Of a stretch of 47,548 bases of DNA, positions 17,146 through 25,964 are shown piece by piece. Both the position numbers and the translations under genes were made by a program. Source of the stretch: an uncultured Christensenella sp. (GTDB lineage: Bacteria; Bacillota; Clostridia; Christensenellales; Pumilibacteraceae); assembly GCA_910585955.1 (NCBI GenBank), contig CAJUGC010000001.1, forward strand, positions 232,575 to 280,122, given 5' to 3'. The notes beneath the pieces are model-generated. The model was not told the DNA's origin and made no database searches. It worked only from the letters and a program-made list of their open reading frames with translations. Position 1 is the first letter of the stretch, and every line of letters begins with the position of its first letter.

Positions 17146-18216
17146 ATGAAAGTATTTAAAACGCTCGTGTTCACGATTCTTGCGACGGCCGTTTCGTTTT
17201 CCTTGCCTTCTTCACACAGATTAAACGACTCAAGCGTCGCTGATAATACGCTTGTCGAATACTCCGCAAAAGCGGAAATACCGCACTTTTTCACTCACGC
17301 GCTTGTCGCCTACCCGAAACTCGGTTTCGACAGAAACAACACAATGTGCGGAAGCTATGACGCAGACTGCCTGACCGTAGGCGAATTTAAAGCCATACTT
17401 TCCTCTCTTTACGAAAAAGGATACGCTTTGGTAGACATAACCGAAACTTACGATACCGCAGACGGACAGGCCAAACGAACGTCGTTTCTCTTTCCCGAAA
17501 ACAAAAAACCGATAGTGCTCAGCTTCGACGACATAAACTATTACGTCAAAAAAATGAACAGAGGTATGAACGACCGTCTCGACGCGGACGAAAGCGGCCG
17601 CATTTTTACCTATACGGAACATGCCGACGGACAGATTAGTTATGACAACGAAGTCGTGACGGTGCTCGAGAATTTTATAGAAGCTCATCCCGATTTTTCA
17701 TATAACGGCGCGCGAGGCGTGCTGTGTCTCACCGGATACGACGGCGTGCTCGGCTATCGCACCGATCGCGACAGCCCCTCGAAAGAACAGGATACGCAGC
17801 AAGCGAAAAGAGTAGTAAACGCGCTTAAAAAACGCGGTTGGCGTTTTGCCTGCCATTCGTACGGTCATTACCACATGAAAAAAATATCCGCCCGGAAATT
17901 TCGGGAAGATACGGACAAATGGCTCTACGAAGTCGAACCCATAGTGGGCAAAACAGATATATACGTCTACCCTTACGGCGAATGGGAAACGAAAGGAGAA
18001 AAACACGATCACCTCGAAAAGCGCGGTTTTAAACTGTTCTGCGGCGTGGGAGCAAAAGATTACTATACCCGCATGAACGACAAAGTTTTGTTTTGGGACA
18101 GAAAGCCGCTCGACGGGTATTCCCTGCGCAATTTTCGCAAAGCTTATGCGCCGTATTTCGATGCAACAGATTTTTACGACGCGTCCCGTCCCACGGCTTT
18201 CACGGATTGCGACTGA
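17146..18216 (+). CDS. Secreted NodB-type polysaccharide deacetylase (CE4-like)
   Basis: A 356-residue protein with an N-terminal signal peptide (~1-22, no lipobox). A NodB-homology domain carries the metal-binding set: D128/D129 in LSFDD and H237/H241 in CHSYGHYH, followed by YVYPYGEW. Members of this superfamily remove acetyl groups from xylan, chitin or peptidoglycan using a metal ion. The gene is divergent from the xylan operon and shares its intergenic region, so an acetyl-xylan role is possible; peptidoglycan is the main alternative. The residues before the domain (~45-120) resemble other Clostridia deacetylases of unknown substrate. No terminator was found before the next promoter. Confidence 0.82.
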   Translation: MKVFKTLVFTILATAVSFSLPSSHRLNDSSVADNTLVEYSAKAEIPHFFTHALVAYPKLGFDRNNTMCGSYDADCLTVGEFKAILSSLYEKGYALVDITETYDTADGQAKRTSFLFPENKKPIVLSFDDINYYVKKMNRGMNDRLDADESGRIFTYTEHADGQISYDNEVVTVLENFIEAHPDFSYNGARGVLCLTGYDGVLGYRTDRDSPSKEQDTQQAKRVVNALKKRGWRFACHSYGHYHMKKISARKFREDTDKWLYEVEPIVGKTDIYVYPYGEWETKGEKHDHLEKRGFKLFCGVGAKDYYTRMNDKVLFWDRKPLDGYSLRNFRKAYAPYFDATDFYDASRPTAFTDCD

Positions 18217-18262
18217 CAGAAGAAAATTTGTACAATCGGGCGTAAAAAAGATACACTTATAA

Positions 18263-18297
18263 TACAATTGACATAGATATATTGTAAGTGGTATAAT
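18263..18297 (+). promoter_or_regulatory. Consensus promoter of the M60 peptidase gene
   Basis: TTGACA (18268-18273) and TATAAT (18292-18297) both match the sigma-A consensus exactly, with an 18-base spacer. An inverted repeat TACAAT/ATTGTA (18263-18268 with 18281-18286) overlaps the -35 and could be an operator. AAAGGAG precedes the ATG at 18337. Confidence 0.75.
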
Positions 18298-18336
18298 TGT
18301 CCTACGAAATTTCTACTTTCAAAGGAGATTTTTTTT

Positions 18337-21300
18337 ATGTCCGAAAACGACAAGAAATCCGATTCCCGTCAGAAACCGACGGCAAACACGGCGAGATCCG
18401 CCCCTTCCGTCAAATCGTCGACTGCTTCCCATGCAAAGACGACGTCTGCCGGAACATCCAAACCCGCAGCAAGAACAGCTTCTTCTGCGCCTTCGGCAAG
18501 TTCGAAAACCGCAACAAGTGCCGCGACGTCCAAAACGGCAAAAACGACAACAACCGCAGCGGCTAAACCTGCGGCGTCTTCGTCAAGAACAGCGGTAAAC
18601 TCGCATACCCCCAAACCTGCGTCCTCGACCGCCGCGCCGAAAACCGCAACTTCTTCCGCCGCGTCCGCAAGACCCGCGCCGACAGCGCACAAGACGGAAT
18701 CGGCTCCGAAGGTTGCGGCTGCGACTTCGAAAGATAAAAATACAAGACGGCCTCCGTCCGGCACAAACAACGGCGGAGGAAACGGAATCGGCGCTTCCGT
18801 CCTTGCTTTCGCTAAATCGAGAAACGGAATTATTACGATCGCCGTAACCGCTTTCGTCATTGTTCTTGCCCTCGTGCTCGGACTTTCGTTGGGGCTTAGC
18901 AGTTGCGCGAGCGCAAAAGAAGTTTTCGAACACGAATATAAAGCGACTACTCTCGTAGGATTTTCCGGCGAAGTCGTCGGTACGACCGACAGGCGCAAAC
19001 CCGTCGCCGAAATGAGCAACGGCGGTCTGCCCGCATATCCCGAATACGGCAAAACGCTTTCGTCGGTCATCGGCACCGATCCCGATAAAGTCGCGGCAAG
19101 AAACGCGCTCATATCGGAAGCAAGTTATCTCTCCGCGACGGGGACCTGGAACGGCGGCGGCGGCGGTTACACCTGGATGGACAGCGAAGGTCGGCTTTAC
19201 AGCGGATCGGTGTCCGAACCCGTGCCCACGCTCGACAAAGACGGCAATCACAGACAGCTTTATAAGCACACGGCGTCTGTCGGGCTTTACGGCGGCGATG
19301 TCTCCGACGACGAACCCGGCATAATAAAAAATGTCACTATGCGTCCGCGCACATATTCGCGCGGCTACGGCGTAACGGGCGTATACGCTCCCGCGGGCGA
19401 AGTCATAAAAATTCAGATCAGCCAAGAGGATATGGACGCAACGAGCGGACTGAAGATACACATCGGTCAAGCGCTCTACAACGGCAAAGCAAACAACATT
19501 TGGACGGCTAAAAACCAAATGCAGCGCTTCCCCATTATTCTGAATACAATGTCCGTCAACAAAAACACCGCGACTCTTAAAGACGGAGTTTATACGTCAT
19601 ATGTCGGATCGTTTGTCGGCGGACCCTTATACATAGTAAACAATGCACACGAATACACGGTCACCATTTCCGGCGGCGTAAGATATTCGCATTTCATACT
19701 CGGCTATACCACTCCCGAAGAATTCGAGGAGAACGCAAAATCGACCGCGCCCTATTTCGATCTCGAAGTTTGGCAGGACGGCGTGCTGCACTCCGGACCG
19801 AAGTCCCAAGCGGACGGACTGACTTACGACGACCTGTACAAGGCAGCAGTGCTTTGGGAAAAGGTTTCCCTCGTCTCAACGCAAGGCAGCACTCAAGGCA
19901 TTGTCTTTTTATATGAACCGTTCGTAGCGGCGGGCGCGGCTGTCGCCTTCCCCGGGCAAGGCTCGGTAAACTGCCCGACGGGTTGGATGCGCAACTCGCT
20001 TAATTATAACACTATAATCAAATCCGGCGGGTGGGGAAACTTCCACGAATATCATCACAACTTCCAAGGCTACGGCGTAGGCAACGGCGGCGAAGTCACG
20101 AATAACGGAATGACCCTTGTATCTTATGCTCTGTTTACGAAGATCTCATCGGCAAGAGGTATTTCGGGATACGGAGCGGCAGGTCTCGGCGGCTGGAATC
20201 GCTACACCAGCGCGACGTGGGCGCTTGATCAGATTACCGAAAACAAATTCGAAAACGGCAGACAGGGACTCTCTATCTACGCCACCCTTCTCCACAATTT
20301 CGGTCCCGACGCCTACATTCAATCGAAGCTCAGACAGCAGTACCAAAAATACGGTCAGACCTATACGGGCTATCTCAGGGCATGGCAGGACATCACGCAC
20401 AACGACATGACGTATTTCTTCAAAAACCTTCTCGGAGGAATTTCCGAAGAAGTTGCGTCGCAGTATCGCAATCCCGAGTATTCGACGTTCGTACCCGTTG
20501 CGTCCGTATATCAGACGGGCAGAAGTTATATGTACGACGGCGAAAAGAGATACATAACCACTATGCAACCATACGTTATTCCCTACGGGCAGGATTTTAC
20601 CGTCGATCTCTCGAGATACAATGCTCCGAGCGGTCAGTACGCGAGCGGCAGCATAATTCTTCCCGACGATTTCGAATATACTATAAAGGAAAGCGAAATC
20701 AAACAGCCCGAGCACGGCACGTTAAAATCCAACGGTAACAACGTATATACTTTCACTCCGGATAAGACTATGAAATCGGGGAAAATCATTGTGCCGCTTG
20801 CAATAACACACAAGACGGATTCGTCGTTCAAAGTGGACGACGTAGATCTTGTGCTTGAATTCGAACAATCACACGAAACAAATAAAACCGTACTTACGAG
20901 AACCAATTATTCTTTCGACGCCGACAATATGTATTCGGATGCCGAAGAAGCATACAATGCAAACTATGCAAACTATAAGAACAAAGAGGAAGTAAACCAT
21001 AAGAACCCGACACAAAATTGCAACACCGACATTTGGTATTATCCCGACAACCAAGCCACTCACGATAAGTATCCCGACGCACCCGAAGATTACTTCGTGA
21101 AAAACAACACAGTCGCGGAAGTTCGCGGTAAACTGTACGCAGATGAAGCGGGCACATACCGCATATACCTGCGCGGCAGAATGAACTGTGCATTCTACTA
21201 TTCGCTTGACGAAGGAAAAACGTATACTCTCGGCGGAACCATAAAGGATACGACGGTTCCGAAAAACAGCCACCTATTCCGACCGAACGATCAAAATACA

Positions 21301-22461
21301 TATGTCGATCTCGAACTTCCGGAGCACAGTTGGGTACATTTTAAATCGGTTCTGATAGTACAGTCGAGTCCTGCCGTCAGCTATATAGGACTCGGCATGG
21401 CGATGTGGTCTACGCCGATGTTCACGATGCACGAGGGCGAAGACGGCAAGATACATTACTACAATTATTTGGGCATAGAAGTAACGGAAGAGGAAGCGAA
21501 CAACGCCCAGCCCGTTGCGCCCGTCGTCACAGACCGTTCTCAGCCGTATGTAAACGCTTACAGAGAAACATACGAGTTTACTACGGAAGAATTTGAAACC
21601 GATTACTTCTATACGAAGAAATATTCGTACAATTATAGCGATAATGTATGGCAGAATGAAAATCAAACCATTTTGAAAGAAGGCTGCAAGTACAATAAAG
21701 GTTCCGACAGTTGGGGCGGGAGCGGCAAAGGAACGGCGATCGAAAACGTCGCCGACGGAGATAAAAACACTTGGATACATACAAGCGGCGGCGTCTCCGA
21801 ACAAAATCCCCTCGTTATCGCTATGGACATGGGCGAAGCGAAAACCGTAAACAGAATAAGCCTCTTCAGCCAGTACCGACCGAACGGCGATTGGAAAGTG
21901 CCCAAAGCGTTCACTATTCTCGGAAGTCTCGACGGCAACGAATTCTTCACGGTCGGAAACTTTACGGAAGTGCCGCACAACGGATCGACCACGACGGTGG
22001 ATTTCGAGCAAGCCACATTCCGGTACTACCAACTTATAATCACGGAATCTTACGCAACGCACATAATAATCAGCGAAATAGAGCTTTGGAACGTGTTTGA
22101 AGTCAACGGCGGAAATCTCCTTTCTCCCGACGACGATACTTTCACCTTTAAAGGAAAGTGGTCGGCTGTTTCTACGAACGCCACGTTCGGGCACATATAC
22201 ACCGGGAAGAAGAACGCAACCGTCACTTTTGAATTCGAAGGCACACGGCTTGCAGTCCTTGCATCCAAACACTTCGACAGAAATATAGAAGTCCGTATAG
22301 ACGGCAAAAAGGTCGAGTCCATAGCGCTCAAATCGCTCGAAGATCTTACGACCGACTTCGGTTGTACTTATATGTCCCCCGAGCTTCAAAGCGGAAAACA
22401 CAAAGTGGAAATAAAGTGCACTAAAAACGCAAACATCGATTCCATTGTGTTCTTCTCTTAG
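18337..22461 (+). CDS. Membrane-anchored M60-family metallopeptidase with F5/8C module
   Basis: A 1,374-residue surface protein. Residues 1-160 are a low-complexity Ala/Ser/Thr/Pro/Lys tract. One hydrophobic helix follows (~163-188), so the tract is presumably cytoplasmic and the rest external. The peptidase part has the gluzincin motif HEYHH (H570, E571, H574) and a downstream E586, fitting the M60 pattern HExxH(8-28)E; this family cleaves mucin-type glycoproteins. Next come a beta-rich region containing a possible PA14-like part (~930-1025), an F5/8 type C (CBM32-like) module (~1118-1256) and a final beta-sandwich-like domain (~1258-1374). It is preceded by its own strong promoter and followed by a terminator, so it is a single-gene unit. 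A glycoprotein substrate is inferred from the family. Confidence 0.85.
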   Translation: MSENDKKSDSRQKPTANTARSAPSVKSSTASHAKTTSAGTSKPAARTASSAPSASSKTATSAATSKTAKTTTTAAAKPAASSSRTAVNSHTPKPASSTAAPKTATSSAASARPAPTAHKTESAPKVAAATSKDKNTRRPPSGTNNGGGNGIGASVLAFAKSRNGIITIAVTAFVIVLALVLGLSLGLSSCASAKEVFEHEYKATTLVGFSGEVVGTTDRRKPVAEMSNGGLPAYPEYGKTLSSVIGTDPDKVAARNALISEASYLSATGTWNGGGGGYTWMDSEGRLYSGSVSEPVPTLDKDGNHRQLYKHTASVGLYGGDVSDDEPGIIKNVTMRPRTYSRGYGVTGVYAPAGEVIKIQISQEDMDATSGLKIHIGQALYNGKANNIWTAKNQMQRFPIILNTMSVNKNTATLKDGVYTSYVGSFVGGPLYIVNNAHEYTVTISGGVRYSHFILGYTTPEEFEENAKSTAPYFDLEVWQDGVLHSGPKSQADGLTYDDLYKAAVLWEKVSLVSTQGSTQGIVFLYEPFVAAGAAVAFPGQGSVNCPTGWMRNSLNYNTIIKSGGWGNFHEYHHNFQGYGVGNGGEVTNNGMTLVSYALFTKISSARGISGYGAAGLGGWNRYTSATWALDQITENKFENGRQGLSIYATLLHNFGPDAYIQSKLRQQYQKYGQTYTGYLRAWQDITHNDMTYFFKNLLGGISEEVASQYRNPEYSTFVPVASVYQTGRSYMYDGEKRYITTMQPYVIPYGQDFTVDLSRYNAPSGQYASGSIILPDDFEYTIKESEIKQPEHGTLKSNGNNVYTFTPDKTMKSGKIIVPLAITHKTDSSFKVDDVDLVLEFEQSHETNKTVLTRTNYSFDADNMYSDAEEAYNANYANYKNKEEVNHKNPTQNCNTDIWYYPDNQATHDKYPDAPEDYFVKNNTVAEVRGKLYADEAGTYRIYLRGRMNCAFYYSLDEGKTYTLGGTIKDTTVPKNSHLFRPNDQNTYVDLELPEHSWVHFKSVLIVQSSPAVSYIGLGMAMWSTPMFTMHEGEDGKIHYYNYLGIEVTEEEANNAQPVAPVVTDRSQPYVNAYRETYEFTTEEFETDYFYTKKYSYNYSDNVWQNENQTILKEGCKYNKGSDSWGGSGKGTAIENVADGDKNTWIHTSGGVSEQNPLVIAMDMGEAKTVNRISLFSQYRPNGDWKVPKAFTILGSLDGNEFFTVGNFTEVPHNGSTTTVDFEQATFRYYQLIITESYATHIIISEIELWNVFEVNGGNLLSPDDDTFTFKGKWSAVSTNATFGHIYTGKKNATVTFEFEGTRLAVLASKHFDRNIEVRIDGKKVESIALKSLEDLTTDFGCTYMSPELQSGKHKVEIKCTKNANIDSIVFFS

Positions 22462-22472
22462 ATAAACGACGA

Positions 22473-22508
22473 ACAAGCGTCTCGAAAACTCGAGGCGCTT
22501 GTTTTTTT
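22473..22508 (+). terminator. Terminator of the M60 gene
   Basis: ACAAGCG (22473-22479) plus CTCG pairs with CGAG plus CGCTTGT (22496-22502), a 12-bp stem with one G-T pair, followed by seven T. Confidence 0.9.
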
Positions 22509-22514
22509 ATATCG

Positions 22515-22550
22515 AAACGGCGCGCCGCAAATAAATGCAACGCGCCGTTT
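22515..22550 (-). terminator. Probable terminator of the cyclophilin gene
   Basis: AAACGGCGCG (22515-22524) and CGCGCCGTTT (22541-22550) form a perfect 10-bp stem 15 bases past the cyclophilin stop. The minus-strand U run is only three bases, so termination may be weak. Confidence 0.6.
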
Positions 22551-22565
22551 TCACATTATTTTACA

Positions 22566-23087
22566 TTACTTCTTTTCTATAACTACGGTTTTTATGACTA
22601 CGGGAGTTACGGGGACGTCACCGTAACCGTACGGAAGAGTATGGGTCGGCACCTTTCCGATAGCGACTGCCGTGTTTTTGCTCTCCTCGTCGACGCACTC
22701 GCCAAACGCGGCATACTCGCCGTCAAGGAAGGGAGTATCGTCTACGCAGATAAAGAACTGCGAAGTTGCGCTGTCCTTTAAAGGAGTGCGCGCCATGGAT
22801 ATTACGCCTTTCTTGTGCTTCAAGGCGTTGGGAACACCGTTGCTTTCGAACTCGCCCTTTATCGGTTCAAGCTCCCGCGCGGGACGAAGCGAAGACGCTC
22901 CCGCAGTAAAGCCGCCGCCCTGGATCATGAATTTGTCTATTACACGGTGAAAGCAAAGTCCGTCGTAATACTTCTCCTCGGCAAGCTTTACGAAGTTATC
23001 GACCGATATGGGAGCGACATCCCTGCGAAGCTTGAGGCGCATTTGTCTCCCGTCTTCAAGCTGTATGGTAGCAAATATTTCAGCCAT
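22566..23087 (-). CDS. Cyclophilin-type peptidyl-prolyl cis-trans isomerase
   Basis: A 173-residue single-domain cyclophilin. The family motif FHRVIDKFMIQGG and the catalytic-pocket stretches SMARTP, SQFFICVDD and FLDGEYAAFGE are all present. It catalyses cis-trans isomerisation of X-Pro bonds. There is no signal peptide, so it is cytoplasmic. AAAAGGAG precedes the ATG, and a promoter (TCGACA-17-TAGAAT) lies in the gap to the TIR/Sel1 gene, so it is transcribed separately. It is a housekeeping-type protein; the neighbours do not suggest a special client. Confidence 0.95.
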   Translation of the reverse strand: MAEIFATIQLEDGRQMRLKLRRDVAPISVDNFVKLAEEKYYDGLCFHRVIDKFMIQGGGFTAGASSLRPARELEPIKGEFESNGVPNALKHKKGVISMARTPLKDSATSQFFICVDDTPFLDGEYAAFGECVDEESKNTAVAIGKVPTHTLPYGYGDVPVTPVVIKTVVIEKK

Positions 23088-23132
23088 TACATATCTCCTT
23101 TTTGTGCGCGAATATGCGCCTGTTGTTCTATT

Positions 23133-23161
23133 ATTCTAACATAAGTCGCAGAATTTGTCGA
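23133..23161 (-). promoter_or_regulatory. Promoter of the cyclophilin gene
   Basis: Minus strand: TCGACA (23156-23161), a 17-base spacer and an extended -10, TGTTAGAAT (TAGAAT at 23133-23138). Confidence 0.6.
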
Positions 23162-23185
23162 GCAAATACACGTCTGTTATTTTTT

Positions 23186-25738
23186 CTATACGTTTGAAGT
23201 GCTCAAAAGCTCGAGCGCTCTGATGCAAGCAGGGTCGTCTTTATCTGCGCCCATACGATAGTATCCTTCCGCAGCAGACCGATTTCCCGCATCCTCCGCC
23301 ATTTTGCCGAGGTTGAACATTGCGGGGGTATATCCTTTGTTTGCCGCCAAAGCGAATGTTTCGCGCGCGCCTATGTTGTCGCCCTCGTTTCGCAATATAC
23401 AGCCGTAGTTATACATTCCGGTTTCGTCGCCGGCGTCCGCGGCACGTTTAAACTCTTCCTTCGCTTTCTCCCTATCTCCCCTCGCGCCGTACATCACGCC
23501 GAGCGCGACCATGGACGGAGCGTTTCCGTTCTTTGCCGCACGCCTGTACCACTTCTCCGCTGTTTTCGGGTCTTTTTCTCCGGCAACTCCGTTTTCGAAA
23601 AAGGATGCGAACGCATATTGAGCGCTTGCCTGACCGCCCTTTGCCGCGCGCTCGTAGCAACTTCTCGCACGCTTAAGATCTTTTTCGCACCCCACGCCCT
23701 TTTCATAGCAATAACCGAGATTGTACAACGCGCCGAGATGTTCGCGTTTTGCCGCTTCCGAAAAATATTCGAACGCCGCTTTTTCGTCGCGTCCCATTCC
23801 GTCGCCGCGCAGACTGAATACACCGAGATTATAAACAGCTCTGACGCTACCCGCTTTTGCCGCCTTTTTATAGTAACCCGCCGCGCGAACCGAACTTCTT
23901 CTGTCCCCGACCTCGCAAGCAAGTCCGCGTTCGTAAAGCCGTTCGGCTTCCTCCGCGCACGCATATATCTTGCTTTCTATCCTCTCATAAGCCTTAGCGG
24001 CGCGGAACGAACCGGACTCTTTTGCAAGAGCATTATATTGTCTGGCAAGATTGAGGTCTATTCGCGTGCCTATTCCCGTCTCGTAACACCAACCGACATT
24101 GCACGCTCCGTCCGTGTCCCCTCCGTCTGCCGCCGCTTTATAAAGTTCGAACGCGCGGCGCAGATCCCTCGGCACGCCCTGCGCATTCTCATAGCAGTAG
24201 CCGAGATTGTTCATGGCGCGCACATTGCCGGATTTCGCCGCTTTATCATACCATAGGACTGCTTTTTTGATGTCCTTACCGACGCCCACCCCGTTAAAGT
24301 AGCAATAGCCGAGGTTGCACTGAGCCTTGGCGTTGCCGCGCTCGGAAGCCGAAACATAAAGCGCCACGGCTTTGGCATAGTTCTTTTTTATCCCGTCGCC
24401 GTATTCGTAGCACACCCCGAGACTGAGCATAGCCTCGTCGCTGCCCTCTTCGGCGGCTTTGGTGTAATAATAGACGGCTTTTGCCTTGTCCTTTTTCTTT
24501 CCGTTTCTGCCGTATTCGTAATCGAGCGCGAGCATATAGTTCGCCTCTCCTCCGATCTTATGCACTGCTTTTTCGTCTGCAAACCCGAACACGGCGTCCC
24601 TTCTTCCCGTTTCGCTGCGCTCTGTGTCCGTATTTGCAACAGGCTTTTCTTCTCCCTTGCCGAGACCCATGAGCCTTTTTTCATACTCGGCCTTTTCGGC
24701 TTTCAGCCGCTCTATCTCCGCCGCCATTTCCGCGGCTTCCCTCTCCCTCTCGGACTCGCGGTACTTATCGGGGCTTCCCGCCTTGTCGATTCTGTCGAGC
24801 TTTTCCTTAAGCTGAAGCGCGAGTCTGTCGAGCATATCGGAAGGAGTCGGATATGCGTCGATGTATTGACAACCGTCGAAGTACTCGGCATAGTCTCCCG
24901 CCTTGCTTTCCGTCGCGCGATCTATTTCCTGTATTCGAAATTCCGCATTCGGTTTTTTGAGTCTTTTCGCTTCGCCTATCTCGTAAAGCACATAGTTTTC
25001 GCTCGATGTGTCGAACGCAGAGTACGAGGATATAAGCAAAAACAACTTCGTCGAGTCTATCGCCGCCGAAAGCGCGCGCTCGAACTTTTCGCCTATCTCC
25101 AAATCTTCGAGATTGCGCTCCGAAATAAAGCAGGATATGCCCTCGGCTTCGAGGCGAGCGACGACCGTTTCGGCGATAGCTCCGTCGCTCGAACGGTGAC
25201 AAACGAAAACGTCCTGACCGCCGTGGTGATATCTTGCCGCGCGCTCTATCTGCCTATCGGCGCGATCTATGTATTCGAGCCGTGCAAGCTCGTCTTTCAC
25301 GTTGATATCGACGAAGCGGCGTATAACGCTGCGTTCGTTTTCCTTTGCGTAGCGTATGACGTTGTTCATGACGAGTTCGAGGGCGCGCTCGTTCGGCGCG
25401 AGATTTTTTTCGTCGGTCAAAAACTCGAGATACTTGTTGCGTTTGCCGCTCTTTTTGAGTGCGAGCGCGTAGAAGTATTTTGCTTCGAAATCATATCCGC
25501 TGATATTGAGAATTTCGTCGGCGATGAATTTCATCTCCTCGAAATCGTGATAGCGCGCGTTTACGCACTCATAGAGCCGCTCGCGCAAGTTCTTGAGTCC
25601 GTCTGCATTTCCCTTGCCTGCTTTTTCGGCAAAGCGCAGATAATTCACGCTGTCGCAATACGGGCAAGTCACCTTGTCCGTGTCGCCAAAGGGCAATCTC
25701 GCCCCGCAATATGTACATCTGAGCGTCTTTGTTTCCAT
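23186..25738 (-). CDS. Zinc-ribbon / TIR / Sel1-repeat protein
   Basis: An 850-residue cytoplasmic protein. In order: an N-terminal zinc ribbon (C8, C11, C25, C28), a helical region, a TIR domain (~172-300; QDVFVCHRSSD, FISERNL, LFLLISSYS), a charged coiled coil (~305-345) and about a dozen Sel1-like repeats of ~36 residues to the C terminus (AMLSLGVCYEYGDG and similar). The glutamate in SENYVLYEIGEA lies where NAD-cleaving TIR domains keep their catalytic Glu. TIR domains in bacteria often act in anti-phage immunity by consuming NAD or making cyclic ADP-ribose signals; Sel1 repeats bind proteins or peptides. No partner effector gene is adjacent. The ATG at 25738 is preferred over a TTG at 25756 because the -10 lies between them. 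It is apparently leaderless. The architecture is clear, the function unproven. Confidence 0.88.
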   Translation of the reverse strand: METKTLRCTYCGARLPFGDTDKVTCPYCDSVNYLRFAEKAGKGNADGLKNLRERLYECVNARYHDFEEMKFIADEILNISGYDFEAKYFYALALKKSGKRNKYLEFLTDEKNLAPNERALELVMNNVIRYAKENERSVIRRFVDINVKDELARLEYIDRADRQIERAARYHHGGQDVFVCHRSSDGAIAETVVARLEAEGISCFISERNLEDLEIGEKFERALSAAIDSTKLFLLISSYSAFDTSSENYVLYEIGEAKRLKKPNAEFRIQEIDRATESKAGDYAEYFDGCQYIDAYPTPSDMLDRLALQLKEKLDRIDKAGSPDKYRESEREREAAEMAAEIERLKAEKAEYEKRLMGLGKGEEKPVANTDTERSETGRRDAVFGFADEKAVHKIGGEANYMLALDYEYGRNGKKKDKAKAVYYYTKAAEEGSDEAMLSLGVCYEYGDGIKKNYAKAVALYVSASERGNAKAQCNLGYCYFNGVGVGKDIKKAVLWYDKAAKSGNVRAMNNLGYCYENAQGVPRDLRRAFELYKAAADGGDTDGACNVGWCYETGIGTRIDLNLARQYNALAKESGSFRAAKAYERIESKIYACAEEAERLYERGLACEVGDRRSSVRAAGYYKKAAKAGSVRAVYNLGVFSLRGDGMGRDEKAAFEYFSEAAKREHLGALYNLGYCYEKGVGCEKDLKRARSCYERAAKGGQASAQYAFASFFENGVAGEKDPKTAEKWYRRAAKNGNAPSMVALGVMYGARGDREKAKEEFKRAADAGDETGMYNYGCILRNEGDNIGARETFALAANKGYTPAMFNLGKMAEDAGNRSAAEGYYRMGADKDDPACIRALELLSTSNV

Positions 25739-25744
25739 GATTAA

Positions 25745-25773
25745 AGTATACCGCAAAATGTTTTCAAAGTCAA
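25745..25773 (-). promoter_or_regulatory. Promoter of the TIR/Sel1 gene, start codon at or near +1
   Basis: Minus strand: TTGACT (25768-25773), a 17-base spacer and TATACT (25745-25750). Six bases (TTAATC) separate it from the ATG at 25738. This is the same geometry as the AraC gene at 2219, and again no ribosome binding site is present. Confidence 0.7.
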
Positions 25774-25901
25774 GAGCCGCCGTATAACGCAGCCAAACTT
25801 TAACCGAAATATAAGACTTTTAATGCGTTTTTAATCTTTTGTTTTTTGTCGAAAATATCTTGCCGTCGGAAAAATTTTTTTAAGCGTTTAAGCATAAAAC
25901 C

Positions 25902-25931
25902 TTGATTTACCTATCGCAATTGTGGTAAACT
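25902..25931 (+). promoter_or_regulatory. Promoter of the mscS operon
   Basis: TTGATT (25902-25907), an 18-base spacer and an extended -10, TGGTAAACT (TAAACT at 25926-25931). GGAGGT follows at 25951-25956. The rest of the gap back to the TIR gene (25774-25901) is AT-rich with no visible feature. Confidence 0.55.
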
Positions 25932-25964
25932 AAAAATATAACATCATTTCGGAGGTAGTTTTCG

